A stretch of 64,000 nucleotides of DNA from an uncultured Caryophanales bacterium (GCA_946405105.1 CAMJFY010000001.1:154429-218428); one strand, 5' to 3'; shown: positions 18,411 through 28,370, counted from the first letter of the stretch. Numbers and translations: made by a program. The notes: generated from the sequence alone by a model not told the origin.

Positions 18411-20957
18411 ATGGCACAAAGTGAAAAAGATTTAGAATTTGAAAAAGCACTTGAGGATCGTAAGAATGATTCAATTGAGCAATTAGATGTTAATAATAAG
18501 ATGAAAACATCATTCCTTAATTATGCGATGAGTGTTATTATTGCAAGAGCATTACCAGATGCAAGAGACGGATTAAAGCCAGTTCAAAGACGTATCTTAT
18601 ATGGAATGAATGAATTAAAGGTTTTCTCTAATGTACAGCATAAAAAATCAGCTAGAATTGTCGGCGACGTAATGGGTAAATACCATCCACATGGTGATTC
18701 ATCTATTTATGAAGCAATGGTTAGAATGGCACAGGATTTCAGCTATAGATATCCACTAGTTGATGGTCATGGTAACTTTGGTAATATTGATGGTGATGGC
18801 GCTGCCGCAATGCGTTATACAGAAGCAAGATTATCAAAAATAGCTATGGAAATGCTAAGAGATATTGATAAGGATACAGTAAATTTTGTTGAAAACTATG
18901 ATGCAACTGAAATAGAGCCAAATCTATTACCAGCAAGAATTCCTAACCTATTAGTTAATGGTACAACAGGTATTGCCGTAGGTATGGCTACAAATATTCC
19001 ACCACATAATCTAGGTGAGGTTATTGATGGATGTGTTGCATTAATTAGAAACCCAGAATTAACTTCTGAGGATTTAATGGAATATATTAAGGGTCCAGAT
19101 TTCCCTACAGGAGGATTAATCCTTGGTAGAGAAGGACTTAGAAATGCATATTGTACAGGTAATGGTACAATAATTATTAGAAGTAAAGCTCATATCGATG
19201 AGCTTGATAATGGTAAACATGAAATTGTTGTTACAGAAATACCTTATGGTATTAATAAACAAAGAATTTTAGAGCGTATTGCTCAGGTTGCTAAAGATAA
19301 GATGATTGATGGTATCACTGATTTAAGAGATGAATCATCAATGGCAGGCTTACGTATTGTTATTGAATTAAGAAGAGATGTTACTCCAGAGGTAATATTA
19401 AACAGCTTATATAAATATACTCAGCTTCAATCAAGCTATGGTATGAACATGGTATGCTTAGTTGATAATAGACCTATCGCTATAACATTACATGATGCCT
19501 TAGATGTATATATTAAGCACCAAATTGATGTTATTACTAGAAGAACAGAACATGATTTAAAGAAGGATTTAGATAGAATTCATATTATTGAGGGTCTATT
19601 AATAGCTCAAGATAATATTGATGAGGTTATCCATTTAATTAGAAATACTAAGGATGGAACTGAAAAAGAAAAGCTAATGACAAGATTTAATTTAGATGAT
19701 GTTCAGGCTCAAGCTATCCTAGACATGAGACTTCAAAGATTATCTGGTATGAACTACAACAAGCTAGTAGATGAAAAGAACTTCTTAATGGCTGAAGTAG
19801 AAGAATATAGATCAATCCTTGCAGATATCAACAAGAAGAATGAAATCTTAATTAAGGAAATGCTTGAAATCAAAGATAAATATAATGATGTTAGACATAG
19901 TGAAATAGCATTAGATACTCAAATTAATATCTCTAATGAAGATTTAATTACAAGAGAGAATGTTATTGTTACAGTTACTAACAAGGGCTATGTTAAGAGA
20001 ATGAAGCAATCTGAATATCAAGCACAGCACCGTGGTGGTACTGGTATGAGTGGTATGAAGACACATTCAGATGATGATGTATCTATGCTAGTTCCAGCAT
20101 TCAGCCATGATTATTTATTATTCTTTACTAATTTAGGTAGAGTATATGCTCAAAAGACATATTTAATTCCTGAAGGAACAAGAACTTCTAAGGGAACACC
20201 ATTAGTAAATGTATTTGAATTCAAGGAAGGCGAGCAATTAGCAACATTAGCTACAGTATCAAGCTTAGATGATGAAAGCTATTATTTATTCTTTGTTACT
20301 AAAAAAGGTATTACAAAGAGAACAAAGCTTGCTGATTTCAAGAATATTAGAACATCAGGTATCATTGCTATTAATTTAGATGAGGACGATGAATTATTTA
20401 AGGTATTCCTAACAAAAGGTGATAATAACATTATATTAGGTGCATCTAATGGTAAAGCAATTAAGTTTAAAGAATCTGATGTTAGATGTATTGGTAGAAG
20501 TGGTGCCGGCGTTAGAGGTATGCTATTATCTAATGAAAAGATTATAGGTGCTTCAGCACTAGTTTCTGATGAAACTCAAATTTTAGCTATTACATCTCAT
20601 GGCTATGGTAAGAGAAGCTTAGCTTCTGAATACCGTCTACAACAAAGAGGTGGATCTGGTGTTAAGACAGTTAACGTAACTGAAAAGAATGGTGATTTAG
20701 TTATGCTAGCTGCAGTAACAGATGATAATGATTTAATTATTACTACTAATAAGGGTACTGTAATTCGTATGCATGTATCTGATATTTCAATCTCAGGAAG
20801 AAATACACAGGGTGTAATTCTTGTTAAGATTAGAGATAATGAATATATTGCAAATATTGCAATAGTAGATAAGGATGATGAAGAACCAAACGATACTAAT
20901 GATAATAATGAGGAAAAAGTTGAAATAACAGAAAATGAAGAAAAAGTGGAGGAATAG
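18411..20957 (+). CDS. gyrA: DNA gyrase subunit A
   Basis: The 848-residue subunit has the winged-helix domain with catalytic Tyr136 ([10 protein letters not shown]), a coiled-coil arm and a six-bladed C-terminal domain. The quinolone-determining segment reads [17 protein letters not shown]: Ser97 corresponds to E. coli Ser83 and Glu101 to Asp87, the usual unmutated state in Gram-positives. The GyrA box is a variant, QHRGGTG (539-545) rather than QRRGGKG. This leaves a small chance that it is the ParC-like subunit, but pairing with gyrB at the origin supports gyrase. The last 30 residues are strongly acidic. Confidence 0.94.
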   Translation: MAQSEKDLEFEKALEDRKNDSIEQLDVNNKMKTSFLNYAMSVIIARALPDARDGLKPVQRRILYGMNELKVFSNVQHKKSARIVGDVMGKYHPHGDSSIYEAMVRMAQDFSYRYPLVDGHGNFGNIDGDGAAAMRYTEARLSKIAMEMLRDIDKDTVNFVENYDATEIEPNLLPARIPNLLVNGTTGIAVGMATNIPPHNLGEVIDGCVALIRNPELTSEDLMEYIKGPDFPTGGLILGREGLRNAYCTGNGTIIIRSKAHIDELDNGKHEIVVTEIPYGINKQRILERIAQVAKDKMIDGITDLRDESSMAGLRIVIELRRDVTPEVILNSLYKYTQLQSSYGMNMVCLVDNRPIAITLHDALDVYIKHQIDVITRRTEHDLKKDLDRIHIIEGLLIAQDNIDEVIHLIRNTKDGTEKEKLMTRFNLDDVQAQAILDMRLQRLSGMNYNKLVDEKNFLMAEVEEYRSILADINKKNEILIKEMLEIKDKYNDVRHSEIALDTQINISNEDLITRENVIVTVTNKGYVKRMKQSEYQAQHRGGTGMSGMKTHSDDDVSMLVPAFSHDYLLFFTNLGRVYAQKTYLIPEGTRTSKGTPLVNVFEFKEGEQLATLATVSSLDDESYYLFFVTKKGITKRTKLADFKNIRTSGIIAINLDEDDELFKVFLTKGDNNIILGASNGKAIKFKESDVRCIGRSGAGVRGMLLSNEKIIGASALVSDETQILAITSHGYGKRSLASEYRLQQRGGSGVKTVNVTEKNGDLVMLAAVTDDNDLIITTNKGTVIRMHVSDISISGRNTQGVILVKIRDNEYIANIAIVDKDDEEPNDTNDNNEEKVEITENEEKVEE

Positions 20958-20961
20958 TATT

Positions 20962-21159
20962 ATGAAGAAGAACTATAAATTATTCACTTTTAGTTTAATT
21001 TCAATGTTATCATTATTATTAGTAAGCTGTGGTAAGGGAAATGATGACCTTAGAAAAATGGAGACATTTGATGTTGTAATGAACATATTCTTTGTTTTAC
21101 TTATCGCAATTGTTATTGGTGTAATTATATATTTCATTGTTAAACATTTTAAACAATAA
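20962..21159 (+). CDS. Small lipoprotein with C-terminal membrane helix, unknown function
   Basis: The 65-residue product has a lipoprotein signal (MKKNYKLFTFSLISMLSLLL, lipobox LVSC) and a single membrane helix near the C-terminus (VVMNIFFVLLIAIVIGVIIYF). The ATG at 20962 is preceded by GGAGGA at the very end of gyrA. A longer frame from 20935 overlaps gyrA and is not needed. Co-transcription with gyrA is expected (4-base gap, shared terminator). I do not recognise the family. Confidence 0.7.
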   Translation: MKKNYKLFTFSLISMLSLLLVSCGKGNDDLRKMETFDVVMNIFFVLLIAIVIGVIIYFIVKHFKQ

Positions 21160-21170
21160 GAAGAATATAT

Positions 21171-21197
21171 GGTGAGTCTATGAGGCTCACCTTTTTC
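21171..21197 (+). terminator. Terminator of the gyrBA-lipoprotein operon
   Basis: GGTGAG / CTCACC (21171-21176, 21186-21191) followed by CTTTTTCTTTTG-type U-rich sequence. Confidence 0.75.
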
Positions 21198-21336
21198 TTT
21201 TGTTTTTATGAAAATTTATGAAAAAAATAACACAATATTTTGTAGTAATTTTTCCAAAAGACACTTAAATGTAAGAAATATTACACACAATAATAAAAAA
21301 TTATAAAAAATTACACAAAATCAGAAAAAAGTTAGA

Positions 21337-21373
21337 GGAAAGCGTTTACAAGAGTACCTTTGTGTGTTATACT
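21337..21373 (+). promoter_or_regulatory. Pectinase promoter overlapped by a cre (CcpA) site
   Basis: TTTACA (21345-21350), 17 bases, then an extended -10 (TGT before TATACT, 21368-21373). GGAAAGCGTTTACA (21337-21350) matches the cre consensus TGWAANCGNTNWCA at all but the first base. Its right half forms the -35 box, a position where CcpA binding would block polymerase. The 140 bases upstream of it hold no gene. Confidence 0.75.
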
Positions 21374-21419
21374 TTTGGTGTCTTAATTTTATTTCGATAT
21401 TACGAAAGGGGAGAATAAA

Positions 21420-24053
21420 GTGAATATAATTAAGAAAATTTTTGTTGGAGCAGCTAGTTTAGTTGCAGCAGTATGCTTTTTTTCTGCCGTAAACGCAAAT
21501 GGTGCTTCATCTACTTCTTGGAATTTTAAAAATTCACAATTTAAAAATCTAGGAACAATCAAGTCAACTACAACTGTTGACAACTTAACTTTAACTGCAA
21601 ATTCTTCCAAGACTATGCAAGTTAAAGCAAACACTGTAAAAGTAGATAGTACAAGCTATACTTACTGTCTAGCACTTGGTGGAGGAGGATCTACAAGCTA
21701 TCGTAGTGTTAAGGTTCCTGTTCAAGGAAAGTCAACTATTAAAGTTACTTTAGATGCATCAGCAAGTAGAACATTAGTTGTTGCTAATTCTTCAGGATCT
21801 CAATTAGGTAGCATTTCAGCATCTACTTCAGCAGCAACAAAGAGCTATGATTATACTGGTGGAAGTGGCTATGTATTCTTATATTCATCAAATAGTAATA
21901 TTAATCTATATAAGATTCAAGTAGATTCACAGGATGGTAGCTCAAGCTCATCATCAAGCTCAGGAAGCTCAAGTTCAAGTGGTTCAAGCTCATCATCTAC
22001 TTCAGGAAGCTCAACTACAACAACTGTTTCAGGTAAGAGTGTTACTTTAAATGGTACTAAGTATTCTACTATTCAAGCAGCATTAAATGCAGCTACAAAA
22101 TCAGGCAATTATACAATTAAGCTTGGTGAAGGCACTTATAATGAATGTCTTTATTACAATGGTAGTGGTACAGTAAAAATTCAAGGTCAAACAACATCTT
22201 CATATGGTTCTAAAGTAGTAATTTCTTCTTCAAATTCACAAACTTTAAAGAAGTTATCACAAGCAAATACTACTCAAAAAGCTAGATGTTTATTTGAATT
22301 TGAAGGTTCTGGTAATTTAATATTAGAAAATATTACTTTACAAAACACATTTGTACGTCCATCTTCAACTGCAACTGAAACACAAGCAGAAGCTATCGGA
22401 TTTGATTCAACTGGTACATTATCTGCTTACAACTGTTCATTCAAATCTCATCAAGATACAATTAGAACAAGCAGCAAGTGCTGGTTCTATAAGTGTTATG
22501 TTGAGGGCGATGTTGATTTCATTTGGTCAGAAAGCACTGGTCGTGTAGCTTTATTTGAAAATTGCAAGATTAAGTCTATTTATGATTCAAATACTTCATA
22601 TCATCAATCATATATCTGTGCTCCAAGAATGAGTGTTACATCAACAGCTTCAAAGGGTGTTGTATTCTTAAATTGTTCTGTTGAGGCAGATAGTAGAAAT
22701 CAAACATATCTTGCACGTACACCTTGGTCTTCAGGATATTATAATCAAGTAGCTTATATCAATTGTTCTATTTCAAATGTTAAGAATGTTTGGTATGGAT
22801 CACAAATTTCAACAAGTTATGATGTTACAGATATCGGTTGGAAAATGGATTCAAAGACAGCTTCTAATTTAGGTATTTCTGGTAAGTCATATATTATGAG
22901 TGATTCAAAGAAATCTTCTGAATATGGCGATAGAACAAAGATTATGAATAGATATTTTGATACTAATTCAAAATCTTATAAGAGCGAATCAAATGGCTGG
23001 GATTTAAATAGCTTTGGTTCAAATGCTGGTTGGCTTTCAGGTGGATCTTCATCAAGCGGTTCATCATCTTCAGGAAGCTCTTCAAGTGGATCTTCATCAA
23101 GTGGATCATCATCTTCAGGAAGCTCTTCAAGCACAACTTCAGGAAAGACTATTACTGTTAAAAATGGTGGAACATCATTATCAAGCGCTATTTCACAAGC
23201 TAAATCTGGATACACTATTATAATTGATGGTACAGTTAAATCTGGTTCTGTTAAGGTTCCTTCAGGAGTTAATATTAAAGGTGTTAACAATGGTACAATC
23301 GATTTCTCTCAAACTTCTGGATCTAACGGACGTGGTTTAACATTCAATGGTTCTGGTTCAACTGTTGAATATATAACTGTTAAGAATGCATCTGATAATG
23401 GTATTTACATGGAAGGTTCTAATAATACTTTCAGAAATGTAACTGCAACAAGAAATCATGATGCAGGTTTCCAAATTTGTAATGGTGGAGCTAACAATAA
23501 GTTCTATAATTGTTATTCAACTTATAATGCAGATTCTAAGGGAGAAAATGCTGATGGATTCGCATGTAAGTTACATTCAGGAACAGGTAACTATTTTGAA
23601 GGATGTGTTGCAGAATATAATTCTGATGATGGTTGGGATTGTTATGCAGCTCATGGTGCAGTAACTCTAGTTAATTGCCAAGCTAATTACAATGGATATT
23701 GTGATGGTATTTATGGTGATGGTAACGGCTTCAAAATGGGTGGTGTAGACAACAAGACTTCTGGTCAAGCAGCTCACTTAGATCCATTAAATCATAAATT
23801 AACAAATTGTACTGCAAAAGGTAATTATGCAAATGGTTTCGATAGAAACAACCAATCAGGTGTTGTAACAATGACTAATTGTACAGGTGATTCTAATAAG
23901 AAGAAGAACTTCAATTGGCCAGCATCTGGTACACCTTCTGCATTAGGATATAAGGTAACATTCGGTAAAGCTATTATTGATAGCTGTACTTCAAAGAATG
24001 GTAAGAACGATATTTCTGGTGCTACATTAAAGGGTAACTGTGTAGGTTTCTAA
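21420..24053 (+). CDS. Secreted bifunctional pectin methylesterase (CE8) - pectate lyase (PL9)
   Basis: The 877-residue protein starts at a GTG behind AAAGGGGAG. It has a signal peptide (1-27), a beta-sandwich carbohydrate-binding-like domain (about 30-168), a Ser-rich linker, a CE8 methylesterase (about 205-500) with Gln345-Asp346 and Asp366 in GDVDFIW, a second Ser/Gly linker, and a PL9 beta-helix (about 575-877). The PL9 part keeps the calcium aspartates Asp712, Asp736, Asp737 and Asp740 (spacing as in Dickeya Pel9A) and a lysine base in GNGFKMGG (Lys772). The first activity removes methyl groups from pectin and the second cleaves the resulting polygalacturonate, so the order suits stepwise attack. 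It is monocistronic with a catabolite-repression site. Confidence 0.92.
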   Translation: MNIIKKIFVGAASLVAAVCFFSAVNANGASSTSWNFKNSQFKNLGTIKSTTTVDNLTLTANSSKTMQVKANTVKVDSTSYTYCLALGGGGSTSYRSVKVPVQGKSTIKVTLDASASRTLVVANSSGSQLGSISASTSAATKSYDYTGGSGYVFLYSSNSNINLYKIQVDSQDGSSSSSSSSGSSSSSGSSSSSTSGSSTTTTVSGKSVTLNGTKYSTIQAALNAATKSGNYTIKLGEGTYNECLYYNGSGTVKIQGQTTSSYGSKVVISSSNSQTLKKLSQANTTQKARCLFEFEGSGNLILENITLQNTFVRPSSTATETQAEAIGFDSTGTLSAYNCSFKSHQDTIRTSSKCWFYKCYVEGDVDFIWSESTGRVALFENCKIKSIYDSNTSYHQSYICAPRMSVTSTASKGVVFLNCSVEADSRNQTYLARTPWSSGYYNQVAYINCSISNVKNVWYGSQISTSYDVTDIGWKMDSKTASNLGISGKSYIMSDSKKSSEYGDRTKIMNRYFDTNSKSYKSESNGWDLNSFGSNAGWLSGGSSSSGSSSSGSSSSGSSSSGSSSSGSSSSTTSGKTITVKNGGTSLSSAISQAKSGYTIIIDGTVKSGSVKVPSGVNIKGVNNGTIDFSQTSGSNGRGLTFNGSGSTVEYITVKNASDNGIYMEGSNNTFRNVTATRNHDAGFQICNGGANNKFYNCYSTYNADSKGENADGFACKLHSGTGNYFEGCVAEYNSDDGWDCYAAHGAVTLVNCQANYNGYCDGIYGDGNGFKMGGVDNKTSGQAAHLDPLNHKLTNCTAKGNYANGFDRNNQSGVVTMTNCTGDSNKKKNFNWPASGTPSALGYKVTFGKAIIDSCTSKNGKNDISGATLKGNCVGF
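23042..23131 (+). repeat. Two 45-bp tandem repeats coding the Ser/Gly linker
   Basis: The unit beginning TGGATCTTCATCAAG at 23042 recurs at 23087, in frame, encoding a SSSSG-type linker between the esterase and lyase domains. Confidence 0.8.
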
Positions 24054-24064
24054 AATAAAATATT

Positions 24065-24101
24065 AAAAGCTATAAGTTCTCGCAATTTATAGCTTTTTCT
24101 T
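24065..24101 (+). terminator. Pectinase terminator
   Basis: An 11-bp stem (AAAAGCTATAA / TTATAGCTTTT, 24065-24075 and 24087-24097) runs into a T-rich tract. Confidence 0.9.
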
Positions 24102-24150
24102 TTTGTCTTAGCATATATAAATAAAATTATAATAAATAATTTTAGAAATA

Positions 24151-24179
24151 TTGAAAATAAGCCTTTTTCCAATTATACT
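24151..24179 (+). promoter_or_regulatory. Promoter of the nuclease-helicase gene
   Basis: TTGAAA (24151-24156), a 17-base spacer and TATACT (24174-24179), 35 bases before the start codon. Confidence 0.7.
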
Positions 24180-24213
24180 ATTAACGAAATATATTTAGAA
24201 ATGAGGTGATGAT

Positions 24214-26529
24214 ATGAAGAAAATAGGTGTAAGAGATCTTGCATATTTTATACACCAAAGTGGTGATTTAACTACTGAATTTTTTTCTAATCATGACCTT
24301 ATGGCTGGAACTCGCGCTCATGAATTCATTCAGTCACAATATACTGAATTAGATAAGGCAGAATATTATATAAAAAGAGAAATATCTTGCCTAGGAAATG
24401 ATTATTTATTAGATGGCTACATTGATGGAGTATTAAACGAGGATGGAGTCATTGTAATAGAAGAAATAAAATCTACAACTAAGGAATTAGATGAAATAAC
24501 AATTGAATATCATAAGGAGCATTTAGCTCAAGCCAAAATTTATGCATATTTATACGCAATAGAAAATAATATGGATGTTATTAATATTAGATTAACATAC
24601 ATAAGTGTAATAGATTATGATATTAAATCATTTGATATGGTTGCTAATATTGACGAATTAGAAGATTTTACATTAGATACCCTAACATCATATATCTCAT
24701 GGCTAAATATGCTAGATGAAAGCAATAAGAATAGAGAGAAAACAATCCAAAGCATTGAATTCCCATTTGAATCTGAAAGACCAGGTCAAAGAAGCCTAAT
24801 GAAGGCTACATATAAAGCATTATCTGATAATGAAATATTATATTGTATAGCTCCAACAGGAATTGGTAAAACAATGGCTACAATATTTTCAGCATTAAAA
24901 ACCTTAAAAGAGGATGACAAGCTATTTTATCTAACTGCCAAGGGTAGTGGTAAAAATGCGCCATTAGATGCGATGAAAATATTACAAAAAAAGGGTTTAA
25001 AAATAAAAGTAATAGATATTACAGCTAAAAAGAAAATCTGTAATTCTCATATGAATCATTGTAATCCTGATGAATGTCCATTTACAAAAGATTATTTCTC
25101 TAAGCTAAATCAGGCAACTAGAGAAATATTTGATAAATATGATATTTTTACTGAGGATGCAATATTAGAAATAACTAATAAATATAAGATGTGTGCATTT
25201 GAATTTAGCTTATATTTATCATATTTTGCAGATATTATTATTGCAGATTATAATTATGCCTTTGATCCTGCAGCTAGATTAATTAGATATTTCGAGGATG
25301 ATAGCTATAAACCAAAGCTATTAGTAGATGAGGCACATAATTTAATTGATAGAAGCAGAGAAATGTATTCAGCATCTATTTCAGAATTAGATATTAGAAT
25401 ATTAAGAGCTAAGCTAAATGGATTTAAGCCTTCAATTAGAAATGATTGTAATAAAGCATTAGAAATATTAGATTCATATAGAGATTATTTAAATGAAAAA
25501 ACTACATTTGTAGAAGAAAACATGAATAGAGATCTAAATGTAATAATTAGAAGTATATTCCAAAAATGTGATCAAATATTTGAAGAAAATAAAAAAATGA
25601 AAGATAAAGATATCGCATTAGAAGCATATTTTAAGCTAATGGATTTCTTAAATATTTCAGAAATATATTCTTTAGAGCATAGAACGATTATTAAGCTTGT
25701 AGATGATAAAATCTATATTAATTATTTTTGTCTAGATGCATCTAAATTCTTATTAGAAACAATAAATGAATCAGTTCATGGTGTTGTATTCTTTTCAGCA
25801 ACATTATATCCAATTGAATACCACGCAAATCTATTAACAAGAGGAGAAGGAAAATATTTAGAATTAAAATCTCCTTTTGATTCTAATAATTTAGATATTA
25901 TTATTAATAATTATGTTTCAACAAAATATAAAAATAGAATAGATTCAATTGATACAATTATTGAAACAATAGAATCTATCACATCAGCCAAGGAAGGAAA
26001 TTATATTGTATTTTTCCCTTCATACCAATATATGAATATGGTATTAGATCAAATAATTGATCCTGAATATGAAATAGTAGTTCAAAAGAATAATTTAAAT
26101 GAATTAGAAAAGAATGAAATTATAACTAAATTTAAAACTACAACAAACACAAAGGTTGGATTCTTTGTTATGGGAGGTGTATTTAGTGAAGGAATTGATT
26201 ATATTGGTGATGCCCTAAGCGGAGTAATTGTTGTAGGTGTAGGCTTACCATTAATATGTGATGAGAATAATTTATTAAAGGAATATTATGAAAATACATA
26301 TTCAAATGGATTTAATTATGCTTATACATATCCAGGATTTACTAAGGTAATTCAAGCAGTAGGTAGAGTAATAAGAGATTATTCTGATAGAGGTGTTGCT
26401 ATATTAATGGATGAAAGATTTATGTATAATGAATATATAAATCTAAGACCATCTCATTGGAATAATATTAAAGTTATAAATAACAATTATTTATTAAAAA
26501 AGGAACTTAAGCATTTTTATAATAAGTAG
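24214..26529 (+). CDS. RecB/Cas4-like nuclease fused to an iron-sulfur XPD/DinG-type helicase
   Basis: The 771-residue protein joins two parts. Residues 1-185 look like a PD-(D/E)xK nuclease of the RecB/Cas4 type: GTRAHEFIQ, Asp71, Glu84-Ile-Lys86, and a QAKIYAYLY motif. The rest is a superfamily 2 helicase with Walker A APTGIGKT (213-220), DEAH (372-375), an iron-sulfur cluster quartet (Cys276, Cys283, Cys288, Cys327) and a C-terminal motif VI (QAVGRVIRD). Such enzymes unwind 5'-3' and could trim flaps or damaged ends, so a DNA-repair role is an inference. The ATG follows GAGGTGATGAT. It stands alone with its own promoter. Confidence 0.85.
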   Translation: MKKIGVRDLAYFIHQSGDLTTEFFSNHDLMAGTRAHEFIQSQYTELDKAEYYIKREISCLGNDYLLDGYIDGVLNEDGVIVIEEIKSTTKELDEITIEYHKEHLAQAKIYAYLYAIENNMDVINIRLTYISVIDYDIKSFDMVANIDELEDFTLDTLTSYISWLNMLDESNKNREKTIQSIEFPFESERPGQRSLMKATYKALSDNEILYCIAPTGIGKTMATIFSALKTLKEDDKLFYLTAKGSGKNAPLDAMKILQKKGLKIKVIDITAKKKICNSHMNHCNPDECPFTKDYFSKLNQATREIFDKYDIFTEDAILEITNKYKMCAFEFSLYLSYFADIIIADYNYAFDPAARLIRYFEDDSYKPKLLVDEAHNLIDRSREMYSASISELDIRILRAKLNGFKPSIRNDCNKALEILDSYRDYLNEKTTFVEENMNRDLNVIIRSIFQKCDQIFEENKKMKDKDIALEAYFKLMDFLNISEIYSLEHRTIIKLVDDKIYINYFCLDASKFLLETINESVHGVVFFSATLYPIEYHANLLTRGEGKYLELKSPFDSNNLDIIINNYVSTKYKNRIDSIDTIIETIESITSAKEGNYIVFFPSYQYMNMVLDQIIDPEYEIVVQKNNLNELEKNEIITKFKTTTNTKVGFFVMGGVFSEGIDYIGDALSGVIVVGVGLPLICDENNLLKEYYENTYSNGFNYAYTYPGFTKVIQAVGRVIRDYSDRGVAILMDERFMYNEYINLRPSHWNNIKVINNNYLLKKELKHFYNK

Positions 26530-26534
26530 TATTT

Positions 26535-26563
26535 TTGCATAAGATATAATAATATGCTATAAT
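26535..26563 (+). promoter_or_regulatory. Promoter of the 26590 membrane-protein / NAD gene set
   Basis: TTGCAT (26535-26540), 17 bases, then an extended -10 (TGC before TATAAT, 26558-26563). Confidence 0.75.
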
Positions 26564-26589
26564 GTATAAAAATTGGAGAGGTGAAAAAC

Positions 26590-27018
26590 ATGACAGAAAT
26601 TAACGAGAAAGAAATTCAAGAATTAGAAGAACAAGAGGCTACAGAAATTAAAGAAGAGTCTATCAACACAGATAATTCAGTTGATCAAAAGGCTAATAAA
26701 AAACCAAAAAATATTAGATTATTATTAATATTTGCGATAGTATCTATTTCATTATTGGTTTTTACACTTCAAGTATTAATGATAATATCAACAAATAACA
26801 ATATCTTTAACGCAATTAGTGGTGTGGGAGTTTCTATTTTTAGTATCATTTTCTTTAGTGCTACTATTATAGTTTCATCATTTGGTTTAAGATTAGGTGT
26901 TATTTATAAATTTAAACCTACACTAATTATATGTGCTGTTTCATTAGGTATTTCAATTTTTGCTGATATGATAAGCGTATCTGCATTATTTGCATGTATA
27001 AATAATATGTTAGGTTAG
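26590..27018 (+). CDS. Small membrane protein, unknown function
   Basis: The 142 residues comprise an acidic cytoplasmic N-terminus (about 1-45, many Glu) and three to four hydrophobic segments: LLLIFAIVSISLLVFTLQVLM, a middle pair around IFSIIFFSATIIVSSFGL, and a final LIICAVSLGISIFADM. I place the start at ATG 26590 because GGAGAGG lies just before it; a GTG at 26581 sits inside that ribosome site. nadE follows after 10 bases, so the two are probably co-transcribed. No family recognised; the link with NAD synthesis is positional only. Confidence 0.6.
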   Translation: MTEINEKEIQELEEQEATEIKEESINTDNSVDQKANKKPKNIRLLLIFAIVSISLLVFTLQVLMIISTNNNIFNAISGVGVSIFSIIFFSATIIVSSFGLRLGVIYKFKPTLIICAVSLGISIFADMISVSALFACINNMLG

Positions 27019-27028
27019 GAGTATTTTT

Positions 27029-27760
27029 ATGTCTGAGAGTGAAAAAGTAATTAATTGGATAAGAAAATATTTTGAAGAAAATGGTAAAGGCTGTAAAGCT
27101 ATTGTTGGTATTTCTGGTGGAGCTGATTCATCAGTATGTGCCACATTATTAGTTAAAGCATTAGGTAAAGAAAATGTAATAGGTGTATTAATGCCTAAAG
27201 GAATTCAGCATGATATAGATGTATCAAATGCTGTAGTTAATTTATTAGGAATTAAACATTTTGTTATAAATATTGAAGAGCCTGTTAATAGCTTAAGAGA
27301 AATAATAGGTAAAGAAATGGATTTAGATCCAAATACATATGATGTATATAAGACAAATACTCCAGCAAGAATAAGAATGACTACCTTATATGGTATTTCT
27401 GCGATAGTTGGTGGTAGAGTATGTAATACATGTAATTTATCAGAGGATTGGGTAGGATATTCAACTAAATTTGGAGATGCTGCCGGAGATTTCTCACCTA
27501 TTTCTGATTTTACAAAAACAGAAGTAAGAGCCTTAGGCCGTGAATTAGGTCTTCCTGATTTTATTGTAAACAAGATTCCAGAGGACGGAATGTCTGGAAA
27601 ATCAGATGAGGAAAAGCTAGGATTTACATATGAAGTTTTAGATAAATATATTAGAACTGGTGTATGTGAAGATCAAAAAATTAAAGAAAGAATAGATTAT
27701 TTAAATAGAATTAATTTACATAAATTACAATTAATGCCTAAATATGTAAAGGAAAATTAG
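27029..27760 (+). CDS. nadE: NH3-dependent NAD+ synthetase
   Basis: The 243-residue ATP-pyrophosphatase has the P-loop variant SGGADSSV (from about residue 29) and the NAD-synthetase segments TPARIRMTTLYGISA and LSEDWVGYSTKFGD ... DFSPISDFTKTEVRALGRELG. There is no glutaminase domain, so it uses free ammonia to convert nicotinate adenine dinucleotide to NAD+. The next gene, two bases on, appears to make the dinucleotide precursor, giving a compact last-two-steps NAD operon. Confidence 0.95.
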   Translation: MSESEKVINWIRKYFEENGKGCKAIVGISGGADSSVCATLLVKALGKENVIGVLMPKGIQHDIDVSNAVVNLLGIKHFVINIEEPVNSLREIIGKEMDLDPNTYDVYKTNTPARIRMTTLYGISAIVGGRVCNTCNLSEDWVGYSTKFGDAAGDFSPISDFTKTEVRALGRELGLPDFIVNKIPEDGMSGKSDEEKLGFTYEVLDKYIRTGVCEDQKIKERIDYLNRINLHKLQLMPKYVKEN

Positions 27761-27762
27761 TA

Positions 27763-28332
27763 ATGAAAAAATACAAAAAAGGATTAATTCTAGGTAGATT
27801 TCAAATGCTTCATAGTGGACATGAATATATAATTAATCAAGCATTAGAAATGTGCGAAGAAGTATTAATATTTATTGGATCTTCTGATAAATCAGGAACA
27901 GAAGAAAATCCATTTGATTATGAAACAAGAAGAACAATGCTAGAATTAATTTATAATGATAAAATCAAAATAGCACCCCTTCCTGATTTAGGAATAGGAA
28001 ATGTCTTTGGTTGGGGAGATTATGTAATAGATAGTGCCAAAAATCTAGGCTTTGAGCCTGATTGCATGATCTATGGAATTGAAGACAAATGCGAAAAATG
28101 GTTTAGGGATGAAATAAAAAATAAAATGTCATTTGTAAAAGTAGATAGAAATGACATTAAAATTAATGCATCAGCATTAAGAAAATATATGTATGATAAT
28201 CAATATGAGAAGTGGAAGGAATATGTTAATCCGCTATTATATAAATATTATAGTATGTTAAGAATTCAATTAATAAAAGCATATATTAATCCATCTAAAC
28301 CTAAGATATCATTTATAGATGAAGATAATTAA
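27763..28332 (+). CDS. NadM/NadR-type nucleotidyltransferase (NMN/NaMN adenylyltransferase)
   Basis: The 189-residue protein has the nucleotidyltransferase signature GRFQMLHSGHEYI (His17-x-Gly19-His20) and a C-terminal ATP-binding motif INASALRKYM that stands for the ISGTxIR of the family. The spacing and the FIGSSDKSGTEENPF segment fit the NadM/NadR branch more than the NadD branch usual in Firmicutes. It should adenylate (nicotinamide or nicotinate) mononucleotide for NadE just upstream. Which mononucleotide it prefers cannot be read from the sequence. The last 30 residues are basic and have no counterpart I know. Confidence 0.85.
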   Translation: MKKYKKGLILGRFQMLHSGHEYIINQALEMCEEVLIFIGSSDKSGTEENPFDYETRRTMLELIYNDKIKIAPLPDLGIGNVFGWGDYVIDSAKNLGFEPDCMIYGIEDKCEKWFRDEIKNKMSFVKVDRNDIKINASALRKYMYDNQYEKWKEYVNPLLYKYYSMLRIQLIKAYINPSKPKISFIDEDN

Positions 28333-28370
28333 AAGGGATAAGCGTTTAAACGCTTATCCCTTTTATTTTT
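28331..28370. terminator. Bidirectional terminator between the NAD operon and tetR
   Basis: A 34-base perfect palindrome (28331-28364) pairs AAAAGGGATAAGCG with its complement and has T-runs on both exits. The stops of both convergent genes lie at its edges. Confidence 0.9.
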
